Source of the DNA: Pseudomonas khorasanensis
GTDB lineage: Bacteria; Pseudomonadota; Gammaproteobacteria; Pseudomonadales; Pseudomonadaceae
Assembly (NCBI RefSeq): GCF_014268505.2
Contig: NZ_JABWQP020000002.1
Coordinates: 648,267 to 712,266, forward strand
Direction of reading: 5' to 3'
DNA length: 64,000 nucleotides
The position numbers were made by a program, and so were the translations under genes. Below, one piece after another: positions 1 to 8,498 of this stretch. A model generated the notes under the pieces. That model was not told the DNA's origin and did no database searches. It was given only the letters and a program-made list of their open reading frames with translations. Position 1 is the stretch's first letter. Each line of letters starts with the position of its first letter.

Positions 1-2
1 TC

Positions 3-704
3 AGCCGCGACGCGCAGGATCGCTATGCCCTGCAAAGCCAGTTGCGCACCGCTCAGGCCCAGGCCGCCGGTTTGTTCGATGACGAAATTGTGCCCATGGC
101 CGTGAAGTACCGCGTCGAGGACAAGCACAGCGGTGAGGTGCAGATTGTCGATGGCGTCGTCGAGCGTGACGACTGCAATCGCCCGGACACGACCTACGAA
201 AGCCTCGCCGGACTGAAACCGGTGTTTGCCGACGACGGCTCGGTCACGGCGGGCAATTCATCGCAGTTGTCCGATGGCGCGTCGATGACGCTGGTGATGA
301 GCCTGGAAAAAGCACTGGAACTGGGGCTTAAACCGAAGGCGTTCTTCCGTGGCTTCACCGTGGCCGGCTGCGAGCCGGACGAAATGGGCATCGGCCCGGT
401 GTTCTCGGTGCCGAAACTGCTCAAGGCCAAAGGCTTGCAGGTGGCGGACATCGATCTATGGGAATTGAACGAGGCATTCGCTTCGCAGTGCCTGTACAGC
501 CGCGACCGGCTGGAGATCGATAACGACAAATACAACGTCAATGGCGGCTCGATTTCCATTGGTCACCCGTTCGGCATGACCGGGTCGCGGCAGGTCGGGC
601 ATCTGATCCGGGAATTGCAGCGACGCAATCTGCGTTACGGCATCGTCACCATGTGCGTGGGTGGCGGGATGGGGGCGACCGGGTTGTTTGAGGCGGTGCG
701 TTAA
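3..704 (+). CDS. Thiolase (acetyl-CoA acyltransferase), 3' part only
   Basis: This is the C-terminal part (about 233 residues) of a thiolase; the reading frame is open from the window edge, so the true start lies outside. Thiolases join or cleave acyl-CoA with acetyl-CoA in fatty acid beta-oxidation or ketone metabolism. The C-terminal family motifs are visible: NSSQLSDGAS, the GHPFGMTGSR stretch with the active-site histidine, and CVGGGMGATG with the second active-site cysteine near the end. The nucleophilic N-terminal cysteine is not in view. Substrate chain length cannot be told from this fragment. A REP pair follows the stop codon. Confidence 0.9.
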   Translation, partial: SRDAQDRYALQSQLRTAQAQAAGLFDDEIVPMAVKYRVEDKHSGEVQIVDGVVERDDCNRPDTTYESLAGLKPVFADDGSVTAGNSSQLSDGASMTLVMSLEKALELGLKPKAFFRGFTVAGCEPDEMGIGPVFSVPKLLKAKGLQVADIDLWELNEAFASQCLYSRDRLEIDNDKYNVNGGSISIGHPFGMTGSRQVGHLIRELQRRNLRYGIVTMCVGGGMGATGLFEAVR

Positions 705-736
705 GCCCTGACAGATGCGCTGACTGAGCTAGCGCT

Positions 737-800
737 TTCGCGAGCAGGCTCGCTCCCACAGGTGACGGTATGTTCCTGTGGGAGCGAGCCTGCTCGCGAA
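737..800. repeat. REP pair (core GCGAGCAGGCTCGC)
   Basis: Two inverted arms of about 25 bases, each containing GCGAGCAGGCTCGCTCCCAC or its complement, are separated by a short loop. This is the commonest dispersed palindrome in the window and sits just after the thiolase stop. Confidence 0.9.
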
Positions 801-805
801 TGGAT

Positions 806-1006
806 TCAGTGCGGACTCTGCCTGGAATCCTGCTGCTGCATCCGCGCGATGTAAGCCTGAATTTCCTGCTCGATGACTTGACTGCTATACGGCCCTTCCA
901 GGGTATTTTCCCGAGTGCTGAAAAACAGCTCGCCGTTGACCCGGCACACCCGGTTGCTGCGAAAGCGGGTGGCGGGGGCGCTGTCCTCGGCGCGCATTGC
1001 GTACAT
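806..1006 (-). CDS. Small protein, DUF6316-like
   Basis: This is a 66-residue protein without a signal peptide or membrane segment. The start at 1006 is chosen because the complementary strand carries AGGGAGA just upstream, and longer readings run through sequence without coding character. The central stretch FRSNRVCRVNGELFFSTREN resembles, from memory, small Pseudomonas proteins grouped as DUF6316. The function is unknown. It is convergent with the thiolase gene across a REP pair and divergent from the EamA transporter. Another possibility is a chance frame, but the composition and ribosome site favour a gene. Confidence 0.65.
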   Translation of the reverse strand: MYAMRAEDSAPATRFRSNRVCRVNGELFFSTRENTLEGPYSSQVIEQEIQAYIARMQQQDSRQSPH

Positions 1007-1214
1007 GTCGGTCTCCCTGATCAAACAGTAAAAAGTCTGCAATGAGCTTATGCCTGAAGCACTTGGCGCGCCCGATGAGCCGATCAACGGCGGTGCGCCG
1101 GTTTTTTGCTGCGACCCGCACAGTTTCATTCGCGGCCTGTTGGCAACTGTCCCTGTGTTGAACGAAGCAGGGCGCCTAGACTGTGCGTTCTTGTCAGCAG
1201 GTTTTGGGGTTCGC

Positions 1215-2174
1215 ATGCACATTTCATCAGGGCGCTGGGTGTACGGACTGTTCCTGGCGCTGCTGACCGCGTTTCTGTGGGGCATCCTGCCGATAAAACT
1301 CAAACAGGTTCTGCTGGTGATGGACCCGGTCACGGTGACCTGGTTTCGCCTGACGGTGTCCGGCGGCTGTCTGTTCATCTACCTGGCCTCGGTCAGGCGC
1401 CTGCCGAGTCGCAAAGTGCTCGGGCCCAAGGGCGGCTGGCTGGTGTTGATGGCCGTGCTCGGCCTGGTCGGCAATTACGTGCTGTACCTGATGGGTCTCA
1501 ACCTTCTAAGTCCCGGCACCGCGCAACTGGTGGTGCAGATGGGGCCGATCATGCTGCTGATCGCCAGTCTGTTTGTGTTCAAGGAGCGGTTCAGCATCGG
1601 CCAGGGCATCGGTTTGCTGGTGCTGCTGATTGGTTTTGGCCTGTTCTTCAATCAGCGACTGGCAGAGCTGCTGACTTCGCTGTCCGATTACACCGCTGGC
1701 GTGTTGCTGGTGTTGCTGGCGTCCACGGTCTGGACCTTTTACGCGCTCGGCCAGAAGCAATTGCTCACGGTATGGAATTCGCTGCAGGTGATGATGGTGA
1801 TCTACCTGTTCTGCGCATTGTTGCTGACGCCGTGGGTGCATCCGCTCGAAGCGCTGAACCTTAGCCCGTTGCAGGGTTGGCTATTACTGGCGTGCTGTAT
1901 GAATACGCTGATTGCCTATGGCGCGTTTGCCGAAGCGCTGGCGCATTGGGAGGCGTCGCGGGTCAGCGCGACTCTGGCGATCACGCCGCTGGTGACGTTT
2001 GCTGCGGTGGCAATTGCAGCGCGGGTCTGGCCGGAATACGTACACGCCGAGCAGATCAATGCGCTGGGGTATGGCGGGGCGGTGCTGGTGGTGCTGGGTT
2101 CGGCGCTGGTGGCGTTGGGGCCGTCGTTGATGGCCGGGCTCAGGGCGCGACGGGCCAGGGTTGTGCCTGGCTGA
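1215..2174 (+). CDS. EamA-family membrane transporter
   Basis: This is a 319-residue, very hydrophobic protein with about ten predicted membrane segments arranged as two EamA repeats, the usual size of drug/metabolite transporter (DMT) superfamily proteins. The N-terminus reads VYGLFLALLTAFLWGILPIK, a typical first EamA helix. The start at 1215 is chosen because it begins at that helix; the frame is open further upstream but that part has no membrane character. Family members export amino acids, metabolites or drugs, and the substrate cannot be inferred here. It is a single gene between the DUF6316-like gene and a REP pair. Confidence 0.85.
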   Translation: MHISSGRWVYGLFLALLTAFLWGILPIKLKQVLLVMDPVTVTWFRLTVSGGCLFIYLASVRRLPSRKVLGPKGGWLVLMAVLGLVGNYVLYLMGLNLLSPGTAQLVVQMGPIMLLIASLFVFKERFSIGQGIGLLVLLIGFGLFFNQRLAELLTSLSDYTAGVLLVLLASTVWTFYALGQKQLLTVWNSLQVMMVIYLFCALLLTPWVHPLEALNLSPLQGWLLLACCMNTLIAYGAFAEALAHWEASRVSATLAITPLVTFAAVAIAARVWPEYVHAEQINALGYGGAVLVVLGSALVALGPSLMAGLRARRARVVPG

Positions 2175-2192
2175 CGATCGGCGGCGCCTGAA

Positions 2193-2257
2193 TTCGCGAG
2201 CAGGCTCGCTTCCACTTTGCAATGCAATTTTCCTGTGGGAGCGAGCCTGCTCGCGAA
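2193..2257. repeat. REP pair (core GCGAGCAGGCTCGC)
   Basis: Inverted arms of the same family lie between the convergent ends of the EamA transporter and fumC. The left arm has a single change (CTTCC for CTCCC). Confidence 0.85.
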
Positions 2258-2282
2258 GACGGATTTTCAGGCGCTAAATGAC

Positions 2283-3677
<1,395 letters not shown>

Positions 3678-3869
3678 CGTGCACACTCCTGTTGGTCTGT
3701 TGGCGCAATTTAGGCCGGCTTCGGCCCGGGTGGTTCCATCGACTCGATTGTTGACCGCAAAACCCCGCCAATCAAGCGCTGCAAGGCTCGGGGGTTGAGC
3801 CGCAACGATTGTTAGGCGCAGAATGGTCGCCCTTGGGGTTTGACCTCGCTTTGCTTAAAAGGAAACTCG

Positions 3870-4385
3870 ATGACTCGTCTTCGCGCCATCTGTACCGCGG
3901 TTGCACTGGTTTGCGCCAGCGGCCAGGTGCTTGCCGATACCGCCAGCCACAACGCCAGTGCCGAAGCTTTCCTGACGCTGGCTCACGCTGACAAGCTGGG
4001 CACCCCGGTGTACATGCAAGTGCAGCAAATGTTCGCTCAGCGCTTTGAGCAGACCAAAGCCCCTGAGGCCAAGAAAGCCGTTCTCGAAACCTACCAGGCC
4101 AAGGCCAACGCCGCACTGGACCAGGCCATCGGCTGGAACAAGCTGAAGCCGGACATGGTCAAGCTGTACACCAGCAACTTCAGCGAATCCGAACTCAAGG
4201 ACCTGGTCGCGTTCTACAAGTCGCCACTGGGCAAGAAAGTCCTGGAAAAAATGCCGCAGCTGACCCAGCAATCGGCGCAAATGACCCAGGGCAAACTGGA
4301 AAGCGCAGTGCCGGTCGTCAACAAGCTGCTTGACGACATGACCAAAGAGCTGACCCCGGCAGCGACGCCAGCCAAGAAGAAGTAA
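3870..4385 (+). CDS. Secreted DUF2059 protein
   Basis: This is a 171-residue protein with an N-terminal signal peptide (hydrophobic stretch to residue 23, likely cleavage after VLA). The mature part is helical and contains the DUF2059 region, recognisable by KLKPDMVKLYTSNFSESELK and the following FYKSPLGKKVLEKMPQL. It should be periplasmic or otherwise exported; the molecular function of the family is not known. The start at 3870 follows AAGGAAA. It ends in a lysine-rich tail (PAKKK) and lies 12 bases before the BolA-like gene, so the two may be co-transcribed. Confidence 0.85.
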   Translation: MTRLRAICTAVALVCASGQVLADTASHNASAEAFLTLAHADKLGTPVYMQVQQMFAQRFEQTKAPEAKKAVLETYQAKANAALDQAIGWNKLKPDMVKLYTSNFSESELKDLVAFYKSPLGKKVLEKMPQLTQQSAQMTQGKLESAVPVVNKLLDDMTKELTPAATPAKKK

Positions 4386-4397
4386 GCGGAGTTCGTG

Positions 4398-4697
4398 ATG
4401 ACCATGCAACAACGCATCGAATCGACGCTGGGCCTGTTACAGCCTGAGCATTTGCAGGTGCTGGATGAGAGCCACATGCACAGTCGTGGGCTGTCGACCC
4501 ACTTCAAGGCAGTGGTGGTCAGCGCGCAGTTCGAAGGCCTGAACCGGGTCAAGCGCCACCAGAAAGTCTACGGCACGCTCGGCGAGTTGATGGGCGAATT
4601 CCATGCGTTGGCGCTGCACACCTACACCCCGCAGGAATGGGCAGAAGTCGGCGCCGCCCCGGCGTCGCCAACCTGTGCCGGCGGCAGCAAACATTAA
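4398..4697 (+). CDS. BolA-family protein
   Basis: This is a 99-residue protein with a BolA fold: SHMHSRGLSTHFKAVVVSAQ, then FEGLNRVKRHQKVY, then HALALHTYTPQEW, which is the helix-strand pattern and C-terminus of BolA proteins. BolA proteins partner monothiol glutaredoxins in iron-sulfur handling and influence morphology and stress responses. The start at 4398 is preferred over a GTG three bases earlier and an ATG at 4404 because of GCGGAG upstream. Two paralogues (BolA and IbaG) are usual in gammaproteobacteria; length and motifs fit BolA better, but the symbol is left open. Confidence 0.85.
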   Translation: MTMQQRIESTLGLLQPEHLQVLDESHMHSRGLSTHFKAVVVSAQFEGLNRVKRHQKVYGTLGELMGEFHALALHTYTPQEWAEVGAAPASPTCAGGSKH

Positions 4698-4714
4698 GAA
4701 CAGCGAGGGCTGCT

Positions 4715-4850
4715 GTTGTGGCGAGGGAGCTTGCTCCCGCTGGAGCGTGCGGCACTCCCAAATACTGCAACGCTACTATGACTGACCGGATGCGCTTGCG
4801 GGTTTACGACTGCTTCGCAGCCGATCGGGAGCAAGCTCCCCTCGCCACAG
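4715..4850. repeat. Inverted repeat of a second REP class (GAGGGAGCTTGCTCCC)
   Basis: A left arm with TGTGGCGAGGGAGCTTGCTC and a right arm with GGGAGCAAGCTCCCCTCGCC, about 90 bases apart, flank a spacer without coding character. The core differs from the main REP class of the window. Confidence 0.75.
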
Positions 4851-4895
4851 GACATCAGTGCGTCCTAATCTGATTGGGTTTTTGCTAGAATCCGC

Positions 4896-4925
4896 AACGC
4901 GCCGCTTAGCCGGCGCGTTTTTTTT
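4896..4925 (+). terminator. Rho-independent terminator-like hairpin before trhO
   Basis: A perfect 9-base stem (AACGCGCCG with CGGCGCGTT, loop CTTAGC) runs into eight T residues. It may end transcription from bolA. It lies only 46 bases before the trhO start and may instead sit in the trhO leader. Confidence 0.7.
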
Positions 4926-4971
4926 GAATCCGGTTCACCCTTTGCGAGGGTAGCCACCTGGAGAAATACCC

Positions 4972-5913
4972 ATGACACAACCGATTGTCGTGGCGGCACT
5001 TTACAAGTTCGTCACCCTGCAAGATTACGTCAACCTGCGTGAGCCACTGCTGCAAGCGATGGTTGATAACGGCATCAAAGGCACTCTGTTGATCGCCGAA
5101 GAAGGCATCAACGGCACGGTGTCCGGCACCCGCGAAGGCATCGACGGCCTGCTCGCCTGGCTGAAGAATGACCCGCGCATGGATGACATCGATCACAAGG
5201 AATCGTACTGCGACGAGCAGCCGTTCTACCGCACCAAGGTCAAACTCAAGAAAGAGATCGTCACCTTGGGTGTCGAAGGCGTCGACCCGAACAAAAAGGT
5301 CGGCACTTACGTTGATCCGCAAGACTGGAACGCGTTGATCAGCGACCCTGAAGTGCTGTTGATCGACACGCGCAACGATTACGAAGTGTCGATCGGCACC
5401 TTCGAAGGCGCCATCGATCCGAAAACCACCAGTTTTCGTGAGTTTCCCGACTACATCAAAGAACACTTCGACCCGGCGGTGCACAAGAAGGTCGCGATGT
5501 TCTGCACTGGCGGCATCCGCTGCGAAAAAGCCTCCAGCTACATGCTCGGCGAAGGCTTCGAAGAGGTTTACCACCTCAAGGGCGGCATTCTGAAGTACCT
5601 CGAAGAGGTGCCGCAGGAAGAAACCAAGTGGCGCGGCGACTGCTTCGTGTTCGACAACCGCGTGACCGTGCGTCACGACCTCACCGAAGGCGACTACGAT
5701 CAATGTCATGCCTGCCGCACGCCGGTCAGCGTTGAAGATCGCGCCTCCGAGCACTACGTCGCCGGCATCAGTTGCCCGCATTGCTGGGACAAGCTGAGCG
5801 AGAAGACCCGGCGCAGCGCCATCGATCGGCAGAAGCAGATCGAACTGGCCAAGGCGCGCAACCAGCCGCACCCGATCGGCTACAACTATAAGCAAGCATC
5901 CACCGAGGCTTAA
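4972..5913 (+). CDS. trhO: tRNA uridine(34) hydroxylase, rhodanese family
   Basis: TrhO (YceA) uses oxygen to hydroxylate uridine 34 of certain tRNAs, the first step to 5-(carboxy)methoxyuridine. The protein is 313 residues: an N-terminal acylphosphatase-like domain (about 1-100) and a rhodanese domain (about 120-220) whose active loop [15 protein letters not shown] carries the catalytic cysteine. A cysteine-rich tail follows (CHACRTP and CPHC), which is common in this family. The start is preceded by CTGGAG. The DsbA-like gene starts two bases after its stop codon, so the two are probably one transcript. Confidence 0.92.
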   Translation: MTQPIVVAALYKFVTLQDYVNLREPLLQAMVDNGIKGTLLIAEEGINGTVSGTREGIDGLLAWLKNDPRMDDIDHKESYCDEQPFYRTKVKLKKEIVTLGVEGVDPNKKVGTYVDPQDWNALISDPEVLLIDTRNDYEVSIGTFEGAIDPKTTSFREFPDYIKEHFDPAVHKKVAMFCTGGIRCEKASSYMLGEGFEEVYHLKGGILKYLEEVPQEETKWRGDCFVFDNRVTVRHDLTEGDYDQCHACRTPVSVEDRASEHYVAGISCPHCWDKLSEKTRRSAIDRQKQIELAKARNQPHPIGYNYKQASTEA

Positions 5914-5915
5914 CC

Positions 5916-6551
5916 ATGTCTGCGCGCCTGCTCTATGTGATGGATCCGATGTGTTCATGGTGCTGGGGATTCGCTCCGGTGGCCAAGGCACTCGTCGAGC
6001 AGGCGCAGGCAGCGGGGGTGGAGCTGCATCTGGTGGTTGGCGGCCTGCGCACCGGCAGTGGTTCGGCGCTGGAGCCGACCACGCGGCGCTACATTCTGGA
6101 GCACTGGCAAGCCGTCACCGAGGCCACCGGCCAACCGTTCAGGTTTGACGGCGCGCTGCCTGACGGGTTTGTCTACGACACCGAGCCTGCCTGCCGAGCC
6201 ATCGTCACCGCGCGCAGTCTGGCGCCAGATTGCGCGTGGACACTGGTCGGGCTGATTCAGCAGGCGTTTTACGCTGAAGGTCGCGATGTCACTCAGGCCA
6301 GCGTGCTGGTCGAACTGGCGGAGCAGGCCGGTGTGCCGCGTATTGAATTTGCCGCCTTGTTTGATCATGCCGATCAGCACAAGGCGACGCAGGCGGATTT
6401 CAGCTGGGTGCAGGACCTGGGCATTGCCGGTTTCCCGACCCTGCTGGCCGAACGCAACGGTCAATTGGCGCTGCTGACCAATGGCTATCAACCGCTCAGC
6501 GAGCTGTCGCCGTTGCTCGGCCGCTGGCTGGAGCGCGCGGCCTGTGTCTGA
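5916..6551 (+). CDS. DsbA/FrnE-family thiol oxidoreductase
   Basis: This is a 211-residue cytoplasmic protein (no signal peptide) of the thioredoxin-like DsbA/FrnE group. The redox motif CSWC is at residues 13-16, in the typical context MDPMCSWCWGF. A helical insertion follows, and the C-terminal part has GIAGFPTLLAER with the cis-proline of the fold. It probably handles disulfides or isomerisation in the cytoplasm, but no substrate is known. It starts two bases after trhO and overlaps the next gene by 8 bases, so translation of the three genes is probably coupled. Confidence 0.85.
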   Translation: MSARLLYVMDPMCSWCWGFAPVAKALVEQAQAAGVELHLVVGGLRTGSGSALEPTTRRYILEHWQAVTEATGQPFRFDGALPDGFVYDTEPACRAIVTARSLAPDCAWTLVGLIQQAFYAEGRDVTQASVLVELAEQAGVPRIEFAALFDHADQHKATQADFSWVQDLGIAGFPTLLAERNGQLALLTNGYQPLSELSPLLGRWLERAACV

Positions 6552-8361
6552 CCAGACCGATGACACGCCAGCCGCCAAGCGTGTCGACCGGCTGAGCTGG
6601 GCCGAAGTCCGGCGCCTGGCGCTGCATCATAAAAAATCACTGTGGATCGCCAACGGCGTGGCTGTTCTGGCGACGCTGTGCAGCGTGCCGATTCCATTGC
6701 TGCTGCCCTTGCTGGTGGACGAAGTCCTGCTCGGCCACGGCGACGCCGCACTGAAAGTCATGAATCATTTCCTGCCGGGCATGTGGCAGCAAGCGGCGGG
6801 TTATATCGGCCTGATGCTGGTGGTGACCCTTACCTTGCGTTGCGGCGCCCTGTGTTTTGGCGTCTTGCAGTCACGGCTGTTCGCGCGGCTTGCCAAGGAC
6901 ATCGTCTACCGCATTCGCGTGCGCCTGATTGACCGGTTGAAACGTATTTCCCTCGGCGAATACGAAAGCCTGGGCAGCGGTACCGTCACCACGCACCTGG
7001 TTACCGATCTCGACACGCTCGATAAATTCGTCGGCGAAACCCTCAGCCGATTCCTCGTGGCGATGCTGACGCTGGTCGGCACCGCCAGCATTCTGATGTG
7101 GATGCACTGGAAACTCGCCCTGTTGATCCTGCTGTTCAACCCGCTGGTGATCTACGCCACGGTGCAGCTGGGCAAACGGGTCAAACACCTGAAGAAACTC
7201 GAGAACGACAGCACCTCGCGCTTCACTCAGGCACTGAGCGAAACCCTCGATGCGATTCAGGAAGTGCGCGCCGGTAATCGTCAGGGTTATTTCCTCGGGC
7301 GCCTCGGTTTGCGTGCCCAAGAGGTGCGCAACTACGCGGTCAACTCGCAGTGGAAAACCGACGCCTCGAATCGCGCCAGTGGCCTGCTGTTCCAGTTCGG
7401 CATCGATATCTTCCGCGCAGCAGCGATGCTCACCGTACTGTTCTCCGATCTGTCGATCGGCCAGATGCTCGCGGTGTTCAGCTACCTGTGGTTCATGATT
7501 GGCCCCGTCGAGCAGTTGCTCAATCTGCAATACGCCTATTACGCGGCGGGCGGCGCGCTGACACGGATCAACGAATTGCTGGCCCGCGCGGACGAGCCGC
7601 AATACCCCGGCGGGGTCGACCCGTTCAAGGGCCGTGACACCGTCGGCATCGAGGTGCGGGGCCTGAGCTTCGGTTATGGCGACGAGCTGGTGCTGGATCA
7701 GATGAACCTGTCGATCCTGCCGGGTGAGAAAGTCGCGATCGTCGGCGCCAGCGGCGGCGGCAAAAGTACCTTGGTGCAGTTGTTGCTGGGCCTGTACACG
7801 CCAGCGGCCGGAAGCATTCGATTCGGCGGGTCGACCCAGCAGGAGATCGGCCTGGAGACGGTTCGCGAGAACGTCGCGGTGGTGCTGCAACATCCAGCCC
7901 TGTTCAACGACACTGTGCGCGCCAACCTGACCATGGGCCGTATCCGCACCGATGAAGCCTGTTGGCAGGCACTGGAAATCGCGCAAATGGCCGCGACCAT
8001 CCGCGCGTTACCCGATGGCCTCGACAGCATCGTCGGTCGTTCCGGGGTGCGCCTGTCGGGCGGTCAGCGACAGCGTCTGGCGATTGCCCGGATGATCCTC
8101 GCCGAACCGAAAGTGGTGATTCTCGACGAAGCCACCTCGGCCCTTGATGCGGCCACCGAGTACAACCTGCATCAGGCGATGGCGAAGTTTCTCAATGGCC
8201 GCACCACCCTGATCATTGCCCATCGGCTGTCTGCGGTGAAGCAGGCGGACCGGGTGCTGGTGTTCGACGGCGGGCAGATTGCCGAAGACGGCGACCATCG
8301 CCAACTGATCGCCGACGGCGGTCTGTACGCCAAGCTTTACGGCAACTTGCAACAGCACTGA
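6544..8361 (+). CDS. ABC exporter, fused membrane and ATPase domains
   Basis: This is a 605-residue half-transporter. An N-terminal domain with about six membrane segments (about 35-320) is followed by an ATPase domain (about 365-600) with Walker A GASGGGKST, signature LSGGQRQRLAIARMIL, Walker B KVVILDEATSAL and a switch histidine (IIAHRLS). The GTG at 6544 is chosen as start: it overlaps the DsbA-like stop by 8 bases and has CTGGAG upstream. Longer readings would overlap that gene by more than 60 bases. It should work as a homodimer that exports a lipid, peptide or drug, but the substrate is unknown. It precedes the rbdA homologue, as I recall for P. aeruginosa. Confidence 0.9.
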   Translation: MSDQTDDTPAAKRVDRLSWAEVRRLALHHKKSLWIANGVAVLATLCSVPIPLLLPLLVDEVLLGHGDAALKVMNHFLPGMWQQAAGYIGLMLVVTLTLRCGALCFGVLQSRLFARLAKDIVYRIRVRLIDRLKRISLGEYESLGSGTVTTHLVTDLDTLDKFVGETLSRFLVAMLTLVGTASILMWMHWKLALLILLFNPLVIYATVQLGKRVKHLKKLENDSTSRFTQALSETLDAIQEVRAGNRQGYFLGRLGLRAQEVRNYAVNSQWKTDASNRASGLLFQFGIDIFRAAAMLTVLFSDLSIGQMLAVFSYLWFMIGPVEQLLNLQYAYYAAGGALTRINELLARADEPQYPGGVDPFKGRDTVGIEVRGLSFGYGDELVLDQMNLSILPGEKVAIVGASGGGKSTLVQLLLGLYTPAAGSIRFGGSTQQEIGLETVRENVAVVLQHPALFNDTVRANLTMGRIRTDEACWQALEIAQMAATIRALPDGLDSIVGRSGVRLSGGQRQRLAIARMILAEPKVVILDEATSALDAATEYNLHQAMAKFLNGRTTLIIAHRLSAVKQADRVLVFDGGQIAEDGDHRQLIADGGLYAKLYGNLQQH

Positions 8362-8498
8362 TCGAAATACTTGTCGACCTGTCAGACGTTCTGCGTGCGG
8401 TCTGAAACCGCGCCTTGCCTTGAACGAGAACCGCACCTAGTCTCGTCATAGCGAATTCGTCCGGAAGACGAGCGGGCAGTGCTCATGCAAGGAATCTC

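Noticed and set aside
4603..4873. Short frames across the repeat after the bolA-like gene.
   Set aside because: They read through an inverted repeat and have no ribosome site or protein character.
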